Assembly (NCBI GenBank): GCA_017427945.1
Contig: JAFRRT010000017.1
Location: 1-64,000, forward strand
Direction of reading: 5' to 3'
From: Muribaculaceae bacterium
GTDB taxonomy: Bacteria > Bacteroidota > Bacteroidia > Bacteroidales > Muribaculaceae
DNA: 64,000 nucleotides
In this document: piece by piece, positions 57,602 through 64,000 of the stretch
Position numbering within the stretch: position 1 is the first letter of the stretch
Layout of the letters: every line of letters begins with the position of its first letter
The notes under the pieces: model-generated
What the model saw: the letters and a program-made list of their open reading frames with translations, nothing else
What the model was told of the DNA's origin: nothing
Database searches by the model: none
Position numbers and translations under genes: made by a program

Positions 57602-58114
57602 ATGAAGAAATTCTTTATCATTGCTGCTCTGATGCTTGCAACCACCATCGCGCTCACGGCATGCGGTGACGACGAGCCAAAAGAGAAGACCAAAGTCACT
57701 GCTACCTACACCATGACTTTTTCTCAAGATCTGCTTGACGCGTGCAACGTTTTCATCACCTATAAGGCCGAAAACGGGCGCAATGTGATGGAATCGGTCA
57801 CGGCGCCCCAGTGGACCAAGACAGTCACAAGCGACAAGTTCCCCGCCGAGTTTGGCGTGCAATACGTCTTCAGCACCAAGAGCGAGGCTGAACTCACCAA
57901 GGAAAAGTATGACCTGAAATGCGACTTCAACTTCAAATACGTCACAACCAAAGGGGCCAGCTTTGCCAACAGCAGCACAATCTTCGATAGCCAGGGCCTT
58001 GCCAAGAACAAAGTGGTTGAATACCTGAAGAAGTACAGCGGCAAGTCAACCGGTTACAAGGTGACCGAAGACGGCAACATGACACCGGCAAACAATCTGA
58101 ACTACAATAATTGA
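57602..58114 (+). CDS. Small lipoprotein
   Basis: 170 residues beginning MKKFFIIAALMLATTIALTACGDD, read as a signal peptide with lipobox (ALTAC). The mature part is a mixed beta protein (TATYTMTFSQDLLDACNVF, VQYVFSTKSEAELTKEKYDL) of unknown family, perhaps periplasmic or on the outer membrane. ATG 57602 is chosen, because the earlier TTG 57563 would add sequence before the signal peptide. Confidence 0.8.
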   Translation: MKKFFIIAALMLATTIALTACGDDEPKEKTKVTATYTMTFSQDLLDACNVFITYKAENGRNVMESVTAPQWTKTVTSDKFPAEFGVQYVFSTKSEAELTKEKYDLKCDFNFKYVTTKGASFANSSTIFDSQGLAKNKVVEYLKKYSGKSTGYKVTEDGNMTPANNLNYNN

Positions 58115-58203
58115 TGCGTTGACTTGCGGCATACACGGCTAATGGACAACGGTTTCATTTGTTTGCCAACAAACGCTAACAAACGCAAACGATTGTTAAA
58201 TGA

Positions 58204-58235
58204 TTTGATTAATACTGATACTTTCAGTAATTTTG
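58204..58235 (+). promoter_or_regulatory. Promoter of the large secreted protein
   Basis: TTTG (58204-58207) and TAATTTTG (58228-58235) have the 20-bp spacing of a Bacteroidetes -33/-7 promoter. The leader to ATG 58365 is about 125 bases. Confidence 0.65.
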
Positions 58236-58364
58236 CCACATTATTATATGTGACTACCCATCGAACCGTATCAGAATATTAACATTCAACACTTAAGCAT
58301 AACAACTAAAAGCGTTATAACTTTTTATTAATCTTTTTATTAACCAATTAATTTATTCTGTTTT

Positions 58365-60572
58365 ATGAAGAAATTATCAGTACTTTTGGTTGCAGTTGCA
58401 GTTGCCCTGAGCGCATCTGCAGGTGTAAGCAAGCTCGTGAAAAGCAACGTGAATGCCCATGAGGCAAAGGCTAAGAGCGAGCTTCGTCACCAGAATCTCA
58501 ACCTGCGTGGTGGTGAGGCCTTCCAGGGCATGCAGCTCCAGGCTTTTGACGCTACCGCACGCCCCAAGACCAACCACGCCCTGAAGAATGGCAACACCTT
58601 GTTCTGGGACTTTGAGGATGAGGCTTCGGTAAATGACTGGACCGTTTGGGACGAAGACGGTGACGGCTACAGCTGGGAATGGACTTACAGCGAGGAAGGT
58701 GGCATCAAGACCCACAGTGGTTATGGTTGCATGGCATCTGCCAGCTACATCAATGACCTTGGCCCGCTTTATCCCCAGAACTGGTTGGTATCGCCTTGGA
58801 TTGAACTGGGTGGCACCCTCGGCTTCTATGCTTGTGGCCAGGATCCCAGCTATGCTGCTGAGGTGTTTACTGTTTATGTATTTGTAAACGGTGATTACAT
58901 CCAGATCTCTGAGGACATCACTGCTACCGGCAGGATGAAAGCCTACTCATTTGACCTGAGCGCTTTTGAGGGCCAGGAAGGTTGCGTATGCATCGTTCAC
59001 TACAACGTTACCGACATGTTCCGTCTGAACGTCGATGACATCACCATCGGTGAGTTTGAGCCCGAGCCCGAGCCCGAGCTTCCCACTGCTATCACTGAGA
59101 TTCCCGAGGGTTGCCAGGTTTACACCTACAGCCGCAACAGTGCTTGCGTTTACGTAAGCTGGCTTGGCATTGGCGAAACCACTACCGACGGTAAGATCAA
59201 TGTTGCCTTCGACATGACCAACGGCGACGTTTACGTACAGAACCCCTCATGGTGGCATGACAGCTTCGGCACCTGGGTAAAGGGTACCTATGACTGGATG
59301 ACTGGTATCATCACCATCCCCACCGGCCAATACTTGACTTATTATGACGACTATGGTTATGGTATCGTCCTCGGTTGGGGTTCCACCTATGTTTACGAGG
59401 AAGAAGGTGAATACTACTTGGGCTATGAGCTTGATGACCGCACCACCGAGATCCAGCTGATGATCGACGACGATTGCCTGTATCTGCTGGGTTGCGCTGG
59501 CGACGTTTACGCCGAGTTCCCCGAGAGCTACAATGCTACTGGTCTGATGACTTATTACAGCGATGACTTGAGCATGACCTCTCTCGAGTTCGCTAACCGT
59601 GACGAGTATGGCTATGCACTGCCTTGGGGCAGGATCCTGAACATCGTTCCCGCCGTTCCCGCTGATCCTACCGCTGACGACTGGTATGACTGTGGTGATG
59701 AGAGTGGCTACTCGAGGTTCTACTTCACTCTGCCCAACACCGATGTTGATGGTAACCCCATCGATCTCGAGCACATCAGCTATAGCCTCTACATTGACAA
59801 TGGCAATGGCCCCGAGCTGTTCCACTTCACTGGTGAGGATTACTACTTCGACCTCAATCCCGATGAGGACATCACTGAGGTTGACTACGCACTCTTCTCG
59901 AACGCTGTTGACTTTAGCGCAAGTGGCGTTTACATGTATGGCACCAACATGGAGGGTTACGAGCCCCTGTTCACCGAGAACATCGGTGTCCAGGCATTCT
60001 ATACCGTTGATGGCATCAAGAATGCAAGTAAGATTGCTTGGCTCTATGAGACTCCCGAGCCCGAGGATCCCCACATGACCGGTTACTGGTTGGTAATGGT
60101 ACAGGCAGACGGCACCGAGGATTACCTCGAGCTGCAGATGGGTACCAATGGTGACTTTGTCAACCTGGTTGATGTAACCTATCCCACCTTCATGAACATT
60201 GGTAACTTCTACTTCTTGATCGACGGCGTTGCTTATGGTGCTGCTGAGGAAGGCACTGCTGCTTATCTCGGCGATGCTGACGAGAACCCGCTTACCGAGG
60301 GTAACAACACCTACTTCGTTGAGAACGGTTACAGCTACGTACTCGGTATCCACCTCATCATGGACGAGAACACTGGTGACCTGGTAGGCTACAGCGCATA
60401 TGCTGCTCGCGGCGGTGCTGTTGACGTTGAGGAGATGAACGCAGGCAAGACTGTTGCCAGCGAGCGCTACTTCAACGTAGCTGGTCAGGAGATGGCTCAG
60501 CCCGAGGGCTTGACCATCAAGGTGACCACCTACACCGACGGTACCACCAGCACCGTTAAGGTTGTGAAGTAA
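58365..60572 (+). CDS. Large secreted choice-of-anchor-like protein
   Basis: 735 residues. A signal peptide (LSVLLVAVAVALSASAG) is followed by a jelly-roll-like domain (WDFEDEASVNDWTVWDEDG, WLVSPWIELGG) as in choice-of-anchor J proteins. An EPEPEPEL linker and several ~100-residue beta domains follow. The C-terminus (YFNVAGQEMAQPEGLTI, KVTTYTDG) resembles a Bacteroidetes C-terminal sorting or anchoring signal. Codon use is strongly biased and uniform, suggesting high expression. It is probably exposed at the surface or secreted; the ligand is unknown. Confidence 0.75.
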   Translation: MKKLSVLLVAVAVALSASAGVSKLVKSNVNAHEAKAKSELRHQNLNLRGGEAFQGMQLQAFDATARPKTNHALKNGNTLFWDFEDEASVNDWTVWDEDGDGYSWEWTYSEEGGIKTHSGYGCMASASYINDLGPLYPQNWLVSPWIELGGTLGFYACGQDPSYAAEVFTVYVFVNGDYIQISEDITATGRMKAYSFDLSAFEGQEGCVCIVHYNVTDMFRLNVDDITIGEFEPEPEPELPTAITEIPEGCQVYTYSRNSACVYVSWLGIGETTTDGKINVAFDMTNGDVYVQNPSWWHDSFGTWVKGTYDWMTGIITIPTGQYLTYYDDYGYGIVLGWGSTYVYEEEGEYYLGYELDDRTTEIQLMIDDDCLYLLGCAGDVYAEFPESYNATGLMTYYSDDLSMTSLEFANRDEYGYALPWGRILNIVPAVPADPTADDWYDCGDESGYSRFYFTLPNTDVDGNPIDLEHISYSLYIDNGNGPELFHFTGEDYYFDLNPDEDITEVDYALFSNAVDFSASGVYMYGTNMEGYEPLFTENIGVQAFYTVDGIKNASKIAWLYETPEPEDPHMTGYWLVMVQADGTEDYLELQMGTNGDFVNLVDVTYPTFMNIGNFYFLIDGVAYGAAEEGTAAYLGDADENPLTEGNNTYFVENGYSYVLGIHLIMDENTGDLVGYSAYAARGGAVDVEEMNAGKTVASERYFNVAGQEMAQPEGLTIKVTTYTDGTTSTVKVVK

Positions 60573-60622
60573 TTAAAGCTATACGCTATAGCAATTAGGC
60601 TTTAGCTTTAATATTTGAACAG

Positions 60623-60656
60623 GTAGAGACGCAAGAATTTGCGTCTCTACTTTTTT
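60623..60656 (+). terminator. Strong terminator after the secreted protein
   Basis: GTAGAGACGCA (60623-60633) and TGCGTCTCTAC (60640-60650) are perfect 11-bp arms followed by TTTTTT. It is the clearest intrinsic terminator in the window. Confidence 0.9.
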
Positions 60657-60722
60657 GTTAACAGGAATGGTGAGAGAGGACAATTGTTTGGGGAAATTGT
60701 TGTGAGAGTTGGCTTTTTTTTG

Positions 60723-60730
60723 TAATTTTG
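60723..60730 (+). promoter_or_regulatory. Promoter of the fRMsr gene
   Basis: TAATTTTG on the plus strand. ATG 60737 lies only 6 bases further, so the mRNA is probably nearly leaderless. Confidence 0.6.
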
Positions 60731-60736
60731 TGGGGT

Positions 60737-61219
60737 ATGGAAAAAGAAGTAACTTATCAATTGCTGGTCAAGCAGGTGGCAAGCCTGATTGAGGGAGAGG
60801 ACAACCTGATTGGACAACTCGCCAACGCCGCAGCACTCATTCATGAAACCATGGGTTGGTGGTGGACAGGATTTTATCTGGTCAACGACGGAGTGTTGCA
60901 GTTAGGGCCGTTCCAGGGCCCAGTAGCATGCTACCGCATCAAGCCCGGCCGAGGGGTATGCGGCACGGCATGGCAAGAGAACCGCACCATCGTTGTCCCC
61001 GACGTTGAACAGTTTCCGGGTCACATCGCCTGCAGCAGCTTGTCGCGCAGCGAGATTGTCGTTCCCCTGCATGATGCCGACGGGCAGGTAGTAGGAGTCC
61101 TGGACATCGACAGCAAAGACTTGGCAACCTTTGACGAGGAAGATGCCCGCTGGCTCGAAGCCATCGTCCGAGAGATTGAACGCCACGCCATCAATTGCCC
61201 ACTAAAAACTAAACCCTAA
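60737..61219 (+). CDS. msrC: GAF-domain free methionine-(R)-sulfoxide reductase
   Basis: 160 residues from ATG 60737. The GAF domain carries WWWTGFYLV, QGPVACYRIKPGRGVCGTAW and HIACSSLSRSEIVVPL, which supply the three Cys of fRMsr, then VGVLDIDSKDLATFDEEDA. The enzyme reduces free Met-(R)-O, a repair step in oxidative stress. A TTG farther upstream (60728) lies in the promoter box, so it is not used. It is followed after 6 bases by rarA, with which it probably shares a transcript. Confidence 0.85.
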   Translation: MEKEVTYQLLVKQVASLIEGEDNLIGQLANAAALIHETMGWWWTGFYLVNDGVLQLGPFQGPVACYRIKPGRGVCGTAWQENRTIVVPDVEQFPGHIACSSLSRSEIVVPLHDADGQVVGVLDIDSKDLATFDEEDARWLEAIVREIERHAINCPLKTKP

Positions 61220-61225
61220 AAACTC

Positions 61226-62527
61226 ATGAGTTACGAACCTCTTGCTGAACGGTTGCGTCCACGGACGCTTGACGACTACATAGGGCAACGCCACCTGGTG
61301 GGTGAGGGAGCCGTGATACGCCGCATGATTGAAAGCGGCAACATCTCCTCATTCATCTTGTGGGGACCTCCGGGCGTGGGCAAGACGACGCTGGCACGCA
61401 TCATTGCCGAACAGACTCAGGTGCCGTTCTACACGTTGAGCGCTGTGACGTCGGGAGTGAAAGACGTGCGCGAGGTGCTGGAACGCTGTCAAGCCGATGC
61501 ACGCAGCGTATTCTCCAAGGGTCGTCCCATCCTGTTCATCGACGAGATTCACCGTTTCAACAAGTCCCAACAGGACTCGTTGCTGGGTGCTGTGGAGCGC
61601 GGTACGGTGACGCTTATAGGAGCAACAACCGAGAATCCGTCGTTCGAAGTCATCCGTCCCCTACTCTCCCGCGCCCAGGTATATGTACTCAACCCATTGG
61701 ATCGCGATGACCTGCTGCAACTGCTGGACCACGCCCTCAAGAGCGACAAGATGTTTGAAGGGCGCGAGGTTCGTGTCGAGGAGACCGAGGCGTTGCTGCG
61801 CTTTGCAGCTGGAGACGCCCGCAAGTTACTCAACATTCTGGACCTGATTTCACAATCGCTGCAAGAGGGAGAGTCTTTTATCATCAACGATGAGATTGTC
61901 ACCAATCGGTTGCAGCAAAACCCGTTGGCGTTTGACAAAGGAGGCGAACTGCACTATGACATCATCTCGGCCTTCATCAAGAGCATCCGCGGCAGCGACC
62001 CCGATGCGGCTGTCTATTGGCTGGCACGCCTCATCGCCGGTGGTGAGGACCCCAAATTCATTGCACGCCGCCTGTGTATCCTTGCCGCCGAAGACATTGG
62101 ACTTGCCAATCCCAACGCGCTGCTGCTTGCCAACGCCACGTTTGATATCATCAATAAAATCGGCTGGCCCGAGGGACGCATTCCCTTGAGCGAGTGTGCC
62201 ATCTACCTTGCCACCAGTGCAAAAAGCAACAGCGCCTACCTTGCCATTGACGATGCCCTGTCGATGGTGGAGCAGACTGGCAATGCACCCGTACCCCTCC
62301 ACCTGCGCAACGCCCCGACGGGGCTGATGAAACAGCTGGGCTATGGCAAGGACTACATGTACGCCCATGACTTCCCAGGGCACTTCGTCAACCAGGAATA
62401 CATGCCCGAGGAGCTGCATCACCCGCAACTGTGGCATCCGCAGGACAATCCTGCTGAAATCCAAATGACAGCACGTCAAGAGAGCCGTTGGGGCAAGAAC
62501 GCCGGCCACGGCCCGAAGAAGGAATAG
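61226..62527 (+). CDS. rarA: Replication-associated recombination protein RarA (MgsA)
   Basis: 433 residues. N-terminal PLAERLRPRTLDDYIGQRHL is diagnostic for RarA. Walker A GPPGVGKTTLA, Walker B ILFIDEIHRF and the sensor GATTENPSFEV follow, then the C-terminal part with DIISAFIKSIRGSDPDAA and LASDDIGLA-like LAAEDIGLANP. RarA acts at stalled replication forks. The start lies 6 bases after the fRMsr stop. The protein is complete and typical in length. Confidence 0.95.
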   Translation: MSYEPLAERLRPRTLDDYIGQRHLVGEGAVIRRMIESGNISSFILWGPPGVGKTTLARIIAEQTQVPFYTLSAVTSGVKDVREVLERCQADARSVFSKGRPILFIDEIHRFNKSQQDSLLGAVERGTVTLIGATTENPSFEVIRPLLSRAQVYVLNPLDRDDLLQLLDHALKSDKMFEGREVRVEETEALLRFAAGDARKLLNILDLISQSLQEGESFIINDEIVTNRLQQNPLAFDKGGELHYDIISAFIKSIRGSDPDAAVYWLARLIAGGEDPKFIARRLCILAAEDIGLANPNALLLANATFDIINKIGWPEGRIPLSECAIYLATSAKSNSAYLAIDDALSMVEQTGNAPVPLHLRNAPTGLMKQLGYGKDYMYAHDFPGHFVNQEYMPEELHHPQLWHPQDNPAEIQMTARQESRWGKNAGHGPKKE

Positions 62528-62560
62528 CCCGACTGGCACACCAGACTAACACAATCGGTC

Positions 62561-62941
62561 ATGGCACAACACAACAAACTGGGAAAAGAAGGAGAACAAG
62601 CAGCACGAGATTTCCTCATCAGCAAAGGTTTCACTGTGCGTGAAACCAACTGGCGCATGGGGCATTTCGAAATCGACATTGTAGCTCACGACCCCAAGAC
62701 CAACCGTCTGCACATCATCGAAGTGAAAACACGCAGCAGCGACACACGCTATGATCCCTTGCAGTCCATTACAGCCAAGAAAATCAATAACTTGGTGAAT
62801 GCCACCAATGGTTACATCGGTTTTTACCGCCTGGCTATGGCGGTGCAATATGATGTGATGGTGATGATTGGGCAGGCACCCAACTTTGAGATACGCTACT
62901 ACCCTAATGCCTTTCAGCCACGGCTGCGCTCTATACGCTAA
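62561..62941 (+). CDS. yraN: YraN/UPF0102 family protein
   Basis: 126 residues with KLGKEGEQAARDFLISKGF, the nuclease-like FEIDIVAHD and IIEVKTR (D...ExK), and KKINNLVNATNGYI. The fold is related to Holliday-junction resolvases; the cellular role is uncertain. It starts 33 bases after rarA on the same strand. The gene is complete. Confidence 0.9.
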   Translation: MAQHNKLGKEGEQAARDFLISKGFTVRETNWRMGHFEIDIVAHDPKTNRLHIIEVKTRSSDTRYDPLQSITAKKINNLVNATNGYIGFYRLAMAVQYDVMVMIGQAPNFEIRYYPNAFQPRLRSIR

Positions 62942-62956
62942 CCGCTCACTGAAGAT

Positions 62957-64000
62957 TTAATCTTCCATGCTCTCGAAAAGATGGCACAAGAACGTGCCTA
63001 TCTGTTCCCTGATGCTCGCCTGTGAACAAGTGAAGTTATTCACCAGCACTGCAAAGGCATACTGCGGCTCATCGGCAGGATAATAACCTACATAGCACTG
63101 CACATGGCGCATGCTGCCCGATTTGAGTACAATCTTGTCGCTCAACGGATTGGCTTTAAGAGTCTTGCCCGCTCGGCCGGAAGCCTTAGGCATCAAGTCA
63201 CACAGGCGTACACCGTCAAAACGGCGATGCGCCATCATCGACAGCATATCTCCAAAGAAGTTCACCGATGCCTTGTTGGCCCTTGCAAGTCCGCTGCCGT
63301 CACGCATGAACAATGGCTCTGTGTCAACGCCTTGCAATTCCAGCCAGTGCTTCACGGCAGCAACGCCAATGACATCAAGGTCAGACGGCATGGCCTCCAG
63401 GCCCTTCGTCTCATAGTCGCGGGCACCGATGGCACGCAAGAGGGCATGGGCAAACATGTTGTCGCTGCGGTCGAGCAGTGAGGTGATGATTTCGGTCAGT
63501 TCGGGGGACTTGTGCAGCGCCAGCAGCACGGTCTCGGCATGGTCAAGATTGTCACGTGTGTACAGGTCCTGATGATAATGGATGCCACTGGCCTTGATAG
63601 CACGCTCCAGGCTATCGACCAGCATGGGAGCCGGGGTGGGATTCGCATAGGTATCATTGAAAGACCTTGCAGCCGTCTCTCCGGTAAAGACCAGGGCCGG
63701 CACGCTGTAATCCAAATAAGCCGTAACGGCATTGCGGCCGCGACTGGCACGGCAACGGCTGAGGACCTTCAAGCCCGGCACGGGCGGAGTGATAGTGGAT
63801 TTCGACACACGACCACGGGAATCCATGGTGCAGTTAACCGTCATGAGATTATCATGGAAACTCAAGGCATGAACCGCTGCGCCATAGTCAAAGGCTAAGT
63901 CACCCACGTCCCAATCCTCGTCAAAATAGGGGAAGCAGTAATAGCCATCATCACCGATGACTGCCCCTTCCACCTTGCGGATGCCCCACTCGTGCAGGGC
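62957..64000 (-). CDS. dacB: D-alanyl-D-alanine carboxypeptidase/endopeptidase (PBP4 type), partial
   Basis: The right end is cut by the window; the frame stays open to 64000 (WGIRKVEGAVIGDDG). A PBP4-type set is visible: the SDN motif in LLDRSDNMFAHALL, the KSG box in IVLKSGSMRHVQCYVGYY and the GSGLARANKAS loop. The active-site SxxK would lie beyond the edge. It trims cell-wall peptides in the periplasm. Convergent with yraN, 15 bases apart. Confidence 0.85.
   Translation of the reverse strand, partial: ALHEWGIRKVEGAVIGDDGYYCFPYFDEDWDVGDLAFDYGAAVHALSFHDNLMTVNCTMDSRGRVSKSTITPPVPGLKVLSRCRASRGRNAVTAYLDYSVPALVFTGETAARSFNDTYANPTPAPMLVDSLERAIKASGIHYHQDLYTRDNLDHAETVLLALHKSPELTEIITSLLDRSDNMFAHALLRAIGARDYETKGLEAMPSDLDVIGVAAVKHWLELQGVDTEPLFMRDGSGLARANKASVNFFGDMLSMMAHRRFDGVRLCDLMPKASGRAGKTLKANPLSDKIVLKSGSMRHVQCYVGYYPADEPQYAFAVLVNNFTCSQASIREQIGTFLCHLFESMED

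Noticed and set aside
59247-60353. 368-codon minus-strand frame over the secreted protein
   Set aside because: It is caused by strongly biased codon use of the real plus-strand gene, which has a signal peptide, promoter and terminator.

Overview
The window looks like a chromosomal segment of a Bacteroidales bacterium (Bacteroides/Prevotella/Muribaculaceae-like; genus not decidable by eye). The support is many TAnnTTTG -7 promoter boxes, TonB-dependent receptors, CarboxypepD_reg-type and dockerin modules, AraC regulators and Bacteroidetes-style lipoproteins. No rRNA, tRNA, CRISPR array or insertion sequence was found.

Layout. (1) Positions 1-21.9 kb are a defence/accessory island read almost entirely on the minus strand, with two direct copies of a ~520-bp non-coding repeat at its ends (188-709 and 21334-21854). 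In order it holds: a large GHKL-ATPase/DUF3883 protein with a likely 3' frameshift; an HD-domain/398-aa/zinc-ribbon/NTF2-like operon; a HigB-HigA-SecB-like toxin-antitoxin-chaperone operon; a TPR/OB protein with a RecD-like helicase; a retron (ncRNA, reverse transcriptase, unknown protein, pseudo-receiver, and receiver with a possible HEPN end); an unknown 253-aa protein; a WYL regulator; and a metallophosphoesterase. (2) 21.9-37 kb has a TIGR04076 protein and a tightly packed ten-gene restriction cluster: Mrr-like nuclease, GHKL ATPase, two unknown proteins, C5-cytosine methyltransferase, McrB-like AAA motor, LlaJI-like nuclease and three small associated proteins. A tyrosine integrase follows. 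(3) 37-64 kb is mostly ordinary chromosome: secreted or lipid-anchored hydrolases, two TonB receptors, an iron/redox cluster (MBL-rubredoxin fusion, ZIP transporter, small wHTH, ferritin-like protein), AraC regulators, stress enzymes, RarA, YraN and a PBP4-type peptidase cut by the right edge. One AT-rich orphan gene (55.3-56.0 kb) looks acquired.

The main result is a shared regulatory signal. A 17-bp inverted repeat (GCGAACATA-N3-TTCGY on the minus strand) lies exactly 10 bp upstream of a -7 box in front of four units: the WYL gene itself, the adjacent 253-aa gene, the retron ncRNA/RT operon and the HD operon. This suggests one WYL protein controls several defence units of the island. The retron supports itself well: an 11-nt a1/a2 inverted repeat bounds a ~210-nt RNA directly upstream of an RT with the retron NAxxH and VTG motifs, and its last gene ends in an Rx4H motif typical of HEPN ribonucleases.

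All domain calls were made by eye from motifs. No database search or folding program was run.
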